Shown: positions 1-8,366 of the stretch, one piece after another | Position numbering within the stretch: the stretch's first letter is position 1 | Layout of the letters: each line of letters opens with the position of its first letter | NCBI GenBank assembly: GCA_003134685.1 | Contig: PLCA01000003.1 | Span: forward strand, 464,228-528,227 | DNA from: Gemmatimonadota bacterium | GTDB lineage: Bacteria > Gemmatimonadota > Gemmatimonadetes > Gemmatimonadales > Gemmatimonadaceae | Direction: 5' to 3' | DNA: 64,000 bases | Position numbers and translations under genes: made by a program | The notes under the pieces: model-generated | What the model was told of the DNA's origin: nothing | Seen by the model: only the letters and a program-made list of their open reading frames with translations | Database searches by the model: none

Positions 1-1
1 G

Positions 2-799
2 GGACCCGTGCACGTCGGCAACAAGGCGAGCGAGCAGGCTCAGCACGATCTCTACGGTGAAGCCGTGCTTACGGCCGCACCTCTCTTTCTGAATTCGCGA
101 CCGAGCCAGGCGGGCGACGAGTCACTGTTGGCGAAGCTCGAGCGATTCGGCGAGCACGCCGCTCGACTATATGAAGTTCCCGACGCCGGACTGTGGGAGC
201 TGCGCGGCGCCGAGCGGGTTCACACGTATTCGAGCATCATGTGCTGGGCCGCATGCGACAGACTCGCGAAGTACGCCGATCGCCTCGCGCTTGCCAATCG
301 TGCCGAGTATTGGCGGTCGCTGGCGACGAGTATCCACGAGGTGGTCTCGCGGCGCTCCTGGAGCGTGAAGCTCAACGCATTTACGGCGACCATGGACGGC
401 GACTCCCTCGACGCGAGTCTGCTGCTAATGCCGCGACTGGGATTCCTCGAGGCCAAGGATCCGCGCTTCGCTGGAACTGTCGCCGCGATCGAGAAACAGC
501 TCAAGCACGGCGACTTTGTATATCGTTACGTCGAGCGTGACGACTTCGGTTATCCGGAGAATGCGTTTCTCGTTTGCACCTTCTGGTACATTGAGGCGCT
601 GGCTGCAATGGGAGGCAAGCGGCGCGAAGAAGCGCGCGTGCTGTTCGAGAAAGTGCTCGCCGCGCGCAACCCGCACGGGCTGCTGGCGGAGGATCTCGAT
701 CCCCGCACACTCGAGCAGTGGGGGAATTTTCCGCAAACCTACTGCATGGCCGGGGTTATCGACTGCGCACTCGGTTTGACCGAGACTGCTTCGAACTGA
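2..799 (+). CDS. GH15-type glucoamylase/trehalase-like protein, 5' truncated by window edge
   Basis: The frame is open from base 2, so the gene begins upstream and only about the last 265 residues are visible. They match the C-terminal (alpha/alpha)6 barrel of family GH15: the stretches NKASEQAQHDLYGEAVL near the start, LWELRGAERVHTYSSIMCW in the middle, then DDFGYPENAFLVCTFWYIEA and a closing NPHGLLAEDLDP...GNFPQTYCM. Members hydrolyse alpha-glucosidic bonds (glucoamylase, dextranase or trehalase). GH15 proteins usually have about 600 residues, so more than half is missing. No signal peptide can be judged. It ends 24 bases before a sensor kinase, perhaps in one operon. Family placement is fairly secure; substrate is unknown. 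Confidence 0.8.
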   Translation, partial: GPVHVGNKASEQAQHDLYGEAVLTAAPLFLNSRPSQAGDESLLAKLERFGEHAARLYEVPDAGLWELRGAERVHTYSSIMCWAACDRLAKYADRLALANRAEYWRSLATSIHEVVSRRSWSVKLNAFTATMDGDSLDASLLLMPRLGFLEAKDPRFAGTVAAIEKQLKHGDFVYRYVERDDFGYPENAFLVCTFWYIEALAAMGGKRREEARVLFEKVLAARNPHGLLAEDLDPRTLEQWGNFPQTYCMAGVIDCALGLTETASN

Positions 800-823
800 A
801 CAACAGCAAAAGAAGAGGACCTG

Positions 824-2263
824 ATGCTCGCCGACGCGACTCGCAAAAAGCTTTCCGCCGCGGAATCCGCACGCCAGGATCAGCAATGGCGCATCTGGAT
901 TCCTCTCGCGGCTGTAGTACTCGCGCTCGTCGCCTTGGTCGTGATCCCGGTAGTCCGCACGCGGCTCGTCGAGCCTCTGCACGAAGACCTGCGATCAGTA
1001 ATCGAACCCGGGCGCAGTCTGGTGACGCGTATCCACGTCGCGCTCGCGGTCGAAGGGGTTCTGGTCCACCGCATCCTCGAGCAGCCGGACACCGCGCTCA
1101 CGGCTCGGTACCGCAGCGCGGTCGCCGACGAGCTGGCGGCTTACGCGGGACTCCAGCCGTTGATGGTCCACCTGGGGCCCGACGCCAGGAGGGAGTTCAG
1201 AGACCTGAGCGCGCTACAATTGGAATGGCACTCTGCGATCGACCAGTCACTGGCAGTAGCGCGTGGAACGAGTCGGGTAAAGGATCCTTTTTATAGCGCC
1301 AAATATGAGGATCTGCTGGTGGCTGCCTCCCGCCTCGACCAAGCGCTGAGCGTAGGAGCGCAGCGACGATGGGTCGAAATTGCGGCTATGAATCGCACGC
1401 AGGGTTGGGTGGCTGTGCCGGTCGGCATTCTCGCGCTGGGTGCAGCCCTCATTGTCGGATGGCTCGCCCGCCGCCTCCGCCTGTTTGCAGTCACCGCCGA
1501 AAGCAGGCGCGCCGAGCTCCAACAGGCCATCGAGGCGCGCGCTCGCATCATGAGAGGAGTGAGCCACGACCTGAAGAATCCGCTCCACGCAATTCTTGGC
1601 CACACTGAGCTTCTCCAACAGGGAATCAAAGGCCCTCTGACCGACGAGCAAAAAGCGACGCTGAGCCGGATACGCAAATCCGTCGACGCGTTACTCTCTC
1701 TCATCAACGACATCCTGGACTTATCCCGCGCGGAGGGCGGCCAGTTGAGGATCACGCCCGGCGAGACGCGGGTCTTGCCCGTTATCCGCGAGACCATCGA
1801 CGAACATTCGGCAAGCGCCGCCGCCGCCGGACACAGGTTGGACGTTCAGCTTCCCGGTGATTTTCCGCCGATAACTACGGATCCGCAGCGCGTGCAACAG
1901 ATACTCGGAAACCTGCTCTCCAACGCCATCAAATACACGCCGGCAGGCGGACAGATCAAAGTGCGCGCGGAGATAAGGACGCGCGACGGCGTCACGGGCG
2001 CCCAGCGTTGGGCCGCGATCGAGGTAATCGACACCGGGCCGGGCATCCCGAGCGATCAGGTCGACCGAATATTTGACGAGTTCTCCAGGTTGAAGATCCA
2101 TGAAGACATGCCTGGGGCAGGCCTCGGCCTGGCGATTGCGCGTCGGGTTTCACGCCTCTTGGGGGGCGATCTTACCGTGACGAGCGTTGATAGCCGCGGA
2201 TCAGCGTTCACTCTCTGGCTGCCGCTTGAGATCGACGCGTCGGGAGAGAAAACGCCGGCGTAG
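824..2263 (+). CDS. Membrane sensor histidine kinase
   Basis: A 479-residue kinase with two membrane segments at about residues 24-43 and 196-215 enclosing a periplasmic, mostly helical sensor region of about 150 residues. The HisKA domain has the phospho-acceptor His248 in RGVSHDLKNPLHAILGH. The ATPase domain shows the N box (ILGNLLSNAIKYTP), the G1 box (DTGPGIP), the F box (IFDEFSR) and the G2 box (GAGLGLAI). A GAGG Shine-Dalgarno lies just upstream of the ATG. No response regulator is adjacent, so it is an orphan here. It is followed by a very strong hairpin terminator. Signal and partner are unknown. Confidence 0.93.
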   Translation: MLADATRKKLSAAESARQDQQWRIWIPLAAVVLALVALVVIPVVRTRLVEPLHEDLRSVIEPGRSLVTRIHVALAVEGVLVHRILEQPDTALTARYRSAVADELAAYAGLQPLMVHLGPDARREFRDLSALQLEWHSAIDQSLAVARGTSRVKDPFYSAKYEDLLVAASRLDQALSVGAQRRWVEIAAMNRTQGWVAVPVGILALGAALIVGWLARRLRLFAVTAESRRAELQQAIEARARIMRGVSHDLKNPLHAILGHTELLQQGIKGPLTDEQKATLSRIRKSVDALLSLINDILDLSRAEGGQLRITPGETRVLPVIRETIDEHSASAAAAGHRLDVQLPGDFPPITTDPQRVQQILGNLLSNAIKYTPAGGQIKVRAEIRTRDGVTGAQRWAAIEVIDTGPGIPSDQVDRIFDEFSRLKIHEDMPGAGLGLAIARRVSRLLGGDLTVTSVDSRGSAFTLWLPLEIDASGEKTPA

Positions 2264-2293
2264 GCGCGAGGCGCAACTGACTGCAAAGCAAAA

Positions 2294-2361
2294 GAAGACG
2301 ACCTGCCCGGAGCTCCCAGCTTAAAAGCTGGGGGCTCCGGGCAGGTCGTCTTCCCTTTTTT
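2294..2361 (+). terminator. Very long rho-independent terminator hairpin
   Basis: A 20-base arm GAAGACGACCTGCCCGGAGC (2294-2313) is matched exactly by its reverse complement at 2334-2353. The inner arms TCCCAGCTT and AAGCTGGG extend the stem to almost 30 pairs, followed by CCC and six T (2356-2361). It ends the sensor kinase transcript and could also work on the opposite strand against the symporter transcript. A near copy lies at 42198-42265. Confidence 0.9.
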
Positions 2362-2403
2362 GTTAGCGCCGAGGGATCTGTCTCGCGCTAGTAAGCAACA
2401 CCC

Positions 2404-4014
2404 TTATCTGAATACTATCCAAAGCGCACCGATTATTGCCGCGAGCAGCACCGACAGCGTGATTTGCAGGCTCCTCTCTCGAGGACTTGTCTTTACGGCG
2501 TCCGATGGCGCAACGGTCTGAAGTGTGAGATCCGCGACGCGCTCAGTAGCCGGAGGTGGAGTCATCATACTCACGACAATAAGTATTGCGCTGCACAGGA
2601 GGAAGAGAAGTGCCGCGAAATGGAGAAAGTTGATCCCTGCGAGCCACGACCAAAACGTCCCGCTCGGCAACTTGGCCCTCGCAAGCTCCAGCACCAGACG
2701 CGAAAAACCGATCACGAAGCCCGACCATAATGCGGCGAGAGCACCCTTCCCATTAAGCCGTGGGCTCAGGACCCCCAGGAGGAAGACCGCCGCGATCGGT
2801 GGTGCGATGTACGCCTGGATGCTCTGTAGATAGATGTAGAGCTGCGACGAGACGAATTTCATGGCCGGAATCCAGGCGAGTCCCACGAATACCAGTATCA
2901 CCGTGGTCACACGCCCCACGAACACCAGACGCGCCTCACTGGCCCTCGGCCTCCACTTGCGGTAGACGTCCCATGTCAGCAGGGTCGAGACAGAGTTGAA
3001 CGCGGAAGCGAGTGAGCTCATTAGTGCCGCGAGCATCCCGGCGAGGACGAGGCCCTTGAATCCGATCGGGAGAAGGCGCGTGACGAGTATCGGATAGGCA
3101 GCGTCGGTCATGCCGCCTCTAACGTCCGCGTACAACGCATAGGCGATGATGCCGGGGAGCACGAAGATGAAGACCGGAAGAATCTTCAGATAGCCGGCGA
3201 AGATCGTCCCACGACGGGCTTCCTCGATGTTGCGGGCCGCCAGGACGCGCTGGACTATGTGTTGATCCGTACACCAATACCAGATGCCGAGGATCGGTGC
3301 TCCGAAGACAACTCCTGTCCAGGGGAAATCCTTGTGGTTGGACGGTTTCCACATCGAGAAAAAGTCAGGCGGCACTCTGGCTTGAAGCCCGGACCAGCCG
3401 CCCACTGCATGGAGACCGATGAACATCAGGGTAACTGATCCCACGATCAGCACCACGGCCTGCATCACCTCGGTATAGATCACCGCGCGCAGTCCACCGA
3501 AAATCGTGTACAGCCCGGTAATGACGATGAGGATGGCCGCGCTGGTCCAGAAATCGAACCCTGTCACCGCTCGCATCACGACGCCGCCGGCGTACAACGT
3601 GACGCTGATCTTCGTGAGCACGTAACCGACTATGGACACCCAGGTGAAGTATGAGCGCGCGGCGGGGTTGTAGCGGCGCTCGAGGAACTCCGGCATGGTG
3701 TAAACGCCGCTTCGCAGATAGAAGGGGACGAACAGCCAGCCCAGGAGCAACAGGATGAAGCTCGCGAGCCACTCGAAGTGGCCGACGGCCAGGCCGCTCG
3801 ACGCTCCGGTTCCGGCGAGCCCCACGAGATGCTCGCTCCCGATGTTGGAAGCGAAGAGGCTGGCTCCGACCGCAATCCAACCCACATCCCTGCTCGCGAG
3901 AAAGAAGTCCGAGCTCACGTTTTTCTCTTTACGCGCGGCCCAGTAGGCGATCCCCGAGAGCACGAGGAAGTACGCTACGATCACGAGGATGTCGATGATG
4001 CTGAGGTTGCTCAT
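2404..4014 (-). CDS. Sodium:solute symporter (SSS family, SGLT-like)
   Basis: A 536-residue polytopic membrane protein. The N-terminal helix with ILVIVAYFLVLSGIAYWAARK, then DFFLASRDVGWIAVGASLFASNIGSEHLVGLAG, TMPEFLERRY and the IFGGLRAVIYTEVMQAVVL segment are hallmarks of the Na+/solute symporter family, closest in style to bacterial sodium/sugar transporters. About 13-14 membrane segments are expected from the hydrophobic blocks, with a long charged loop near residues 470-510 before the last helix. It probably takes up a sugar or related compound with Na+. It is divergent from the isomerase/GH130 operon that starts 208 bases away, so the shared intergenic region may co-regulate them. The 4015-4222 gap shows only a strong GAGGAGG ribosome site for the rightward gene. 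Confidence 0.93.
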   Translation of the reverse strand: MSNLSIIDILVIVAYFLVLSGIAYWAARKEKNVSSDFFLASRDVGWIAVGASLFASNIGSEHLVGLAGTGASSGLAVGHFEWLASFILLLLGWLFVPFYLRSGVYTMPEFLERRYNPAARSYFTWVSIVGYVLTKISVTLYAGGVVMRAVTGFDFWTSAAILIVITGLYTIFGGLRAVIYTEVMQAVVLIVGSVTLMFIGLHAVGGWSGLQARVPPDFFSMWKPSNHKDFPWTGVVFGAPILGIWYWCTDQHIVQRVLAARNIEEARRGTIFAGYLKILPVFIFVLPGIIAYALYADVRGGMTDAAYPILVTRLLPIGFKGLVLAGMLAALMSSLASAFNSVSTLLTWDVYRKWRPRASEARLVFVGRVTTVILVFVGLAWIPAMKFVSSQLYIYLQSIQAYIAPPIAAVFLLGVLSPRLNGKGALAALWSGFVIGFSRLVLELARAKLPSGTFWSWLAGINFLHFAALLFLLCSAILIVVSMMTPPPATERVADLTLQTVAPSDAVKTSPRERSLQITLSVLLAAIIGALWIVFR

Positions 4015-4222
4015 GGCGTTTCTTCGGTGAGAGAGAAGTGGACGGCCGAGCCCTTTTGCTACGCTCCGCGATCTCTAAAGCGGAGTCCGCGAAGAATCTG
4101 AAGCATTTCGGGGTTGAGCGCTACGGATGCCGGGCCGACGGGCGGTCCTGCCCGCTCGTTGACTCGCTTGACACCGGGCGGGCTGACTCCCACATTCGCC
4201 ACCACCCGCAGAGGAGGCATGA

Positions 4223-5143
4223 ATGAGCAGTGAGATCACTCGGCGGACGTTTCTCGTTGGAGCGGGTGCCGGAGCCGCGGGACTCATCGGGCTCAGGCCC
4301 GCACCCGCCGAAGCCACAGATCTGATCGCGGCCGAGCCTCGGCGCGAAGCTGAGCTCGATGCCGGGCGGTCTGCATCGGCGTTCAAGCTCTCGGTCACGC
4401 GGTGGCCTTTTCACCAATTCACTCTCGACCAGCTGTGTCAGATGTCTCGAGAGCTGGGACTCGATTCGGTCGAGCTCCTCGAGCCGGAGGAATGGGCGAT
4501 TCCAAAGCGCTACGGACTCACGTGCGCAATGGGATACGCGACCGTCCCGAACCCGGACACACGACTCACGCAGGGCTTCAACCGGGTCGAGAATCACGCC
4601 TGGCTCATCCCGGCTTATCAACGCGCAATCCCGCTCGCGGCGGTGGCTGGAGTGCCGAACGTGATCTGCTTTTCCGGAAACCGTGCCGGTCAGAACGATG
4701 ACGAGGGTCGGGCAGTCTGCGCGCGCGGGCTCGCTCCCCTTGTCCCAATCGCGGAGCGTCACGGCGTGACGCTGTGCATGGAGCTGCTCAACTCGAAAAT
4801 CGATCATCCGGATTACCAGTGCGATCACACCGCGTGGGGCGTGGCGCTCGCAAAGCAGGTCAATTCGGACCGATTCAAGCTGCTTTACGACATCTACCAT
4901 ATGCAGATCATGGAAGGCGACGTGATCCGCACGATCCGCGACAACCACCGATATATTGGGCATTACCATACAGGCGGGGTACCAGGACGGCACGAAATCG
5001 ATTCCTCCCAGGAGCTGAACTATCCGGCAGTCATGCGAGCGATCGCCGAATCGGGATTCACGGGGTACGTGGCGCAGGAATTCGTCCCCACACGCGATCC
5101 GCGCACTTCACTCGCTGAAGCTGTCCGGCTCTGCCGTGTGTAG
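4223..5143 (+). CDS. Tat-exported sugar isomerase/epimerase (hydroxypyruvate isomerase-like TIM barrel)
   Basis: A 306-residue protein with a Tat-type leader: SSEITRRTFLVGAGAGAAGL, then a helix break near residue 30. The rest is an AP-endonuclease-2-type TIM barrel. The putative metal/catalytic ligands of the hydroxypyruvate isomerase group are visible: Glu in CMELLNSK, Asp in LLYDIYHMQIMEGD, His in IGHYHTGG and GRHEID, and Glu near the end in VAQEF. Such enzymes isomerise or epimerise keto sugars or sugar acids, normally in the cytoplasm, so export is notable. A GAGGAGG site sits just before the ATG. First gene of the glycan operon, three bases before the next start. Exact substrate not known. 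Confidence 0.85.
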   Translation: MSSEITRRTFLVGAGAGAAGLIGLRPAPAEATDLIAAEPRREAELDAGRSASAFKLSVTRWPFHQFTLDQLCQMSRELGLDSVELLEPEEWAIPKRYGLTCAMGYATVPNPDTRLTQGFNRVENHAWLIPAYQRAIPLAAVAGVPNVICFSGNRAGQNDDEGRAVCARGLAPLVPIAERHGVTLCMELLNSKIDHPDYQCDHTAWGVALAKQVNSDRFKLLYDIYHMQIMEGDVIRTIRDNHRYIGHYHTGGVPGRHEIDSSQELNYPAVMRAIAESGFTGYVAQEFVPTRDPRTSLAEAVRLCRV

Positions 5144-5146
5144 CGC

Positions 5147-6211
5147 GTGATGGCCAACCGCGCGTCAGAAAACCCGATCATCACCCCGGCGATGGTCCTG
5201 CCTTCGAGGCCGGACTTCGAAGTGCTGGGTGTGTTCAATCCCGCTGTCACTCGACACGACGGACAGGTGGTGCTGCTGGTGCGCGTGGCGGAGGCTCCGC
5301 GGAAGATGTCGAGCGCGCTGGCGGCCGCGCCCATCTTCAATGCGGACACTGGCCGCATCGAGATCAAGCGGTGGCAGGTCACCGAGAAAGGGCCGGATGT
5401 GAGTGATCCGCGGCTCGTAGTCGACAATGGGAAGACCTGGCTCACGTCGATGTCGCACCTGCGAGTCGCGCGCTCCACTGACGGCATCCATTTCGACGTC
5501 GAAGGACTACCGGCACTCGTTGCCGCAAACGCATACGAGTCGTTTGGGCTGGAAGACCCGCGCATCACGCACCTCGACGGCGTGTACTGGATCACCTACA
5601 CCGCCGTGTCGCACTACGGAATCGGGACGGGTCTCGCCTCGACCCTCGATTTCAGAACGTTCGAGCGGCACGGGGTCATCTTCCCGCCTCCCAACCGCAA
5701 CGTCACGATCTTTCCCGAGAAGATCGGGGGGCTGTACGCGGCGCTGCACAGACCTATGCCGGAAGGTCTGGGACAGCATTCGATCTGGACCGCAAGATCG
5801 TCGGATCTGAAATCGTGGGGGAGCCACCGCCTCGTCGCGACGCCGAGGGACGGCGGCTGGGATGACACGAAGGTGGGAGGCGGGGCGGTGCCGTTCCGGG
5901 TGCACTATGGCAAGGAAGATGGCTGGCTGGCGATCTATCACGGCGTCACTGGCTCGCCGCCCACCTACTCGCTCGGCGCCCTGCTTCTCAATCGGCACGA
6001 TCCCTCTCGAGTGAGAGCGCGCTCGCGCGAGCCGATTCTCAAGCCCGAAGCGCCGTACGAGCGCGAAGGATTCTTCGGCAGCGTCGTGTTCACGTGCGGC
6101 GCCCTGACGGACGGCGATCTCGTGCGCGTCTACTACGGCGCCGCCGATGGCGTCACGGCTGTGGCCGATCTGTCCCTACAGGAGATTCTATCGGGACTGG
6201 TGGAGGCGTGA
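5147..6211 (+). CDS. GH130 family glycoside phosphorylase/hydrolase (copy 1)
   Basis: A 354-residue five-bladed beta-propeller enzyme of family GH130, which phosphorolyses or hydrolyses beta-mannosides. Diagnostic features: the general-acid region FGLEDPRITHLDG, then RNVTIFPEKIGG, LYAALHRPMP, the loop GGGAVPFRVHYG and the end motif VRVYYGAADGVTAVA. No signal peptide, so it should act in the cytoplasm on imported sugar. GTG at 5147 or ATG at 5150 are possible starts. It overlaps the next gene by four bases (GTGA), implying translational coupling. Whether it is a phosphorylase or a hydrolase cannot be decided by eye. Confidence 0.9.
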   Translation: MMANRASENPIITPAMVLPSRPDFEVLGVFNPAVTRHDGQVVLLVRVAEAPRKMSSALAAAPIFNADTGRIEIKRWQVTEKGPDVSDPRLVVDNGKTWLTSMSHLRVARSTDGIHFDVEGLPALVAANAYESFGLEDPRITHLDGVYWITYTAVSHYGIGTGLASTLDFRTFERHGVIFPPPNRNVTIFPEKIGGLYAALHRPMPEGLGQHSIWTARSSDLKSWGSHRLVATPRDGGWDDTKVGGGAVPFRVHYGKEDGWLAIYHGVTGSPPTYSLGALLLNRHDPSRVRARSREPILKPEAPYEREGFFGSVVFTCGALTDGDLVRVYYGAADGVTAVADLSLQEILSGLVEA

Positions 6212-7383
6212 GCTTCGAGCTCGGCATCAACTATTGGCCTCGCCGTAGCGCGATGTACATGTGGGAAGATTTCGACCTGGGCGAGGTGCGCGAGGACATG
6301 ACGCACATGGCCGACCTCGGCTTCGATGTCGTGCGGGTGTTTGCACGGACGAAGGACTTCCTCCCCGCTCCGTCGACTGTGGACGGCGGCATGATCGCGC
6401 GACTGGTTGAAGTAGTCCGCGCGGCCGCGGACACCGGGCTCAGGGTGGTGCCGACGCTCATCGTCCTCAACATGAGCGGCACGATCTGGTGGCCGGCCTG
6501 GATGCTCGACGCAAAGGGCCGGCCGGGAGATCTCTTCTCGGATCCGGTCATCCTTCGCTCACAGGCAGTGTTGGCGCAGACGTGCGCGCGCGCCCTCGCC
6601 GGCGACGCAACGATCCGCGGGTTCGACCTCGCGAACGAGATCGATGACGCCCAGCTCCCCCGGTCGCGGGAAGCGGCCTGCGCATGGGGCTCGATGCTCG
6701 CGAACACGATCCGGGAAGAGGCGCCGGGCGCGCAAATCCGGATCGGAGCGCACCTGCCATCTTTGACTACCGATAACAACATGCGCGTGGACGATCTCGC
6801 CGACATCGTCGACGAGGATGTGATGCACGCTTATCCACTGTATTCGGACTTCGCCCGCTCATTCCTCGATCCGGAGCTGGTCCCGTTCTCGTGCGCATTG
6901 ACGGCCGGACTCGCGGGTGCAGGGCGTCGGCCTCTGATGCAGGAATTCGGGATGTGCACCGCCCCGAGCGGATCCCCCGGGCGCACAATCACCGACGATT
7001 TCCTGGGAGTCCCGAGGTCGCAATACCTGGCGTCGGAGAAGGAGCAGGCGGCGTATTACGAGGCCGTGCTGGCGAGATTGCTGGCGACCGGCGCTGCCGG
7101 TGCCTACGCGTGGTGTTACGCCGACTACGACCCTCGATTGTTCGAACGACCCCCGCTCGCGACCGCCGTCCGGGAGCGGACGTTCGGGCTCGTGCGCGCG
7201 GACGGGAGCGAGAAGCCCGCTGCCAACGTGTTCCGGAGATTCCGGCAGCGTCGCGACGACGGCACGCTGGCGCAGGGGGAAGTCGCTCCAGTGCTCGACG
7301 TGAGCGCCGATGACTACTACGTGGAGCCGGCAAAGCACTTCGGACGCCTCTATTCAAAATGGGTGGCGCGGGGAACTTCATGA
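6208..7383 (+). CDS. GH5-like (clan A) glycoside hydrolase, probable mannanase/mannosidase
   Basis: The start is taken as GTG 6208, which overlaps the previous stop as GTGA; a longer frame upstream is an Arg-rich shadow of the GH130 gene. The 391-residue protein begins FELGINYWPRRSAMYMW and follows a (beta/alpha)8 pattern. The acid/base Glu is in FDLANEIDDAQ (strand 4), and the nucleophile Glu is likely that in PLMQEFGMCT (strand 7). Clan GH-A enzymes of this type include beta-mannanases and exo-beta-mannosidases, which fits the two GH130 neighbours. No signal peptide. The C-terminus overlaps the next gene by four bases (ATGA). Confidence 0.8.
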   Translation: MSFELGINYWPRRSAMYMWEDFDLGEVREDMTHMADLGFDVVRVFARTKDFLPAPSTVDGGMIARLVEVVRAAADTGLRVVPTLIVLNMSGTIWWPAWMLDAKGRPGDLFSDPVILRSQAVLAQTCARALAGDATIRGFDLANEIDDAQLPRSREAACAWGSMLANTIREEAPGAQIRIGAHLPSLTTDNNMRVDDLADIVDEDVMHAYPLYSDFARSFLDPELVPFSCALTAGLAGAGRRPLMQEFGMCTAPSGSPGRTITDDFLGVPRSQYLASEKEQAAYYEAVLARLLATGAAGAYAWCYADYDPRLFERPPLATAVRERTFGLVRADGSEKPAANVFRRFRQRRDDGTLAQGEVAPVLDVSADDYYVEPAKHFGRLYSKWVARGTS

Positions 7384-8366
7384 TCGCGCCGCTCGAGCGT
7401 CTTGCGACCAACCCACTCATTCGCCCCTCGGACATTTCGTTCGTCAAGGCGAGCGGAACGTTCAATCCTGGAGTGACAGTCGACCGCGCGAGCGACAGGG
7501 TCCTGCTGCTCGTTCGGGTGTTCGAGGAAGCTTCACGGAGATCGTGTCTCGGGCTGGCGCTGTCGTCGGACGGCAAGCGAATCGACGAGATATGGGATCG
7601 CCCCGCGGTCGCGCGCGATGCGCCGTACGAGCATTGGGGCGTCGAGGACGCCCGCATCACCTATTTCGAGAGCGAAAAGCGCTATGCCATCACCTACACC
7701 GGGTACTCGCGCGACGGACCCCGGGTGTGCCTGATCACGACCGACAACCTGCTTACTCCAACGAGCTACAAGCGTCACGGCCCGCGCATCGACGGTGAAA
7801 ACAAGAACTGCGTGATCCTGCCGGAGAAGATAGACGGCAAGTACGTCATCCTCCATCGGCCAATGCCCCGCATCGTTTGCATCAAAGTGGCCAAGCTCGA
7901 AAAGAAGTGGCCGGCGAACGGTGTGCCCCTCGTTGGACCGCAGCCAAATACCTGGCGGAGCTCGCGCGTCGGCGCCGGCGCGCCGCCCGTGCGCACGGAC
8001 ATCGGCTGGCTGTTTCCATTTCACGGCGCAACATCAATCGAAGAGGGGAACGTCTACTCGATGGGCTGGTGCGTGCTCGATCTGAAGAACCCGGAAAAGG
8101 TTCTCTACGTGTCAGATGCGCCCGCGCTCACGCCGGAAGCGCCCTACGAGATCCAGCGAGAGTCGATCCCGCAGGTAGACATGGCGAACTTCAGGACAGG
8201 CGTGCGCGTTGTCTTCCCACAGGGTCTGGTCGAGCGAGGGGAAGATTTCCTGGTTTACTATGGAGCCGCTGACGTCTCGGTTGCGGCGGCGCGCGTCAAC
8301 AAGCGCGAGCTGATATCGTCTCTGGGAGAAGCCATCAGATTGAAGCAGGGCGGAATCCCCCTGTGA
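7380..8366 (+). CDS. GH130 family glycoside phosphorylase/hydrolase (copy 2)
   Basis: A second, divergent GH130 propeller of 328 residues; start ATG 7380 is chosen because it overlaps the previous stop (ATGA) and yields MIAPLERLATNPLIRP, the usual N-terminus of the family. It shows WGVEDARITYF, NKNCVILPEKIDG, YVILHRPMP, GAGAPPVRTDIGW and a closing LVYYGAADVSVAAA. The usual EDPR acid motif reads EDAR here, and the spacing between blocks differs from copy 1, so the two probably have different linkage or chain-length preference. Cytoplasmic; coupled to the next gene by a GTGA overlap. Confidence 0.88.
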   Translation: MIAPLERLATNPLIRPSDISFVKASGTFNPGVTVDRASDRVLLLVRVFEEASRRSCLGLALSSDGKRIDEIWDRPAVARDAPYEHWGVEDARITYFESEKRYAITYTGYSRDGPRVCLITTDNLLTPTSYKRHGPRIDGENKNCVILPEKIDGKYVILHRPMPRIVCIKVAKLEKKWPANGVPLVGPQPNTWRSSRVGAGAPPVRTDIGWLFPFHGATSIEEGNVYSMGWCVLDLKNPEKVLYVSDAPALTPEAPYEIQRESIPQVDMANFRTGVRVVFPQGLVERGEDFLVYYGAADVSVAAARVNKRELISSLGEAIRLKQGGIPL

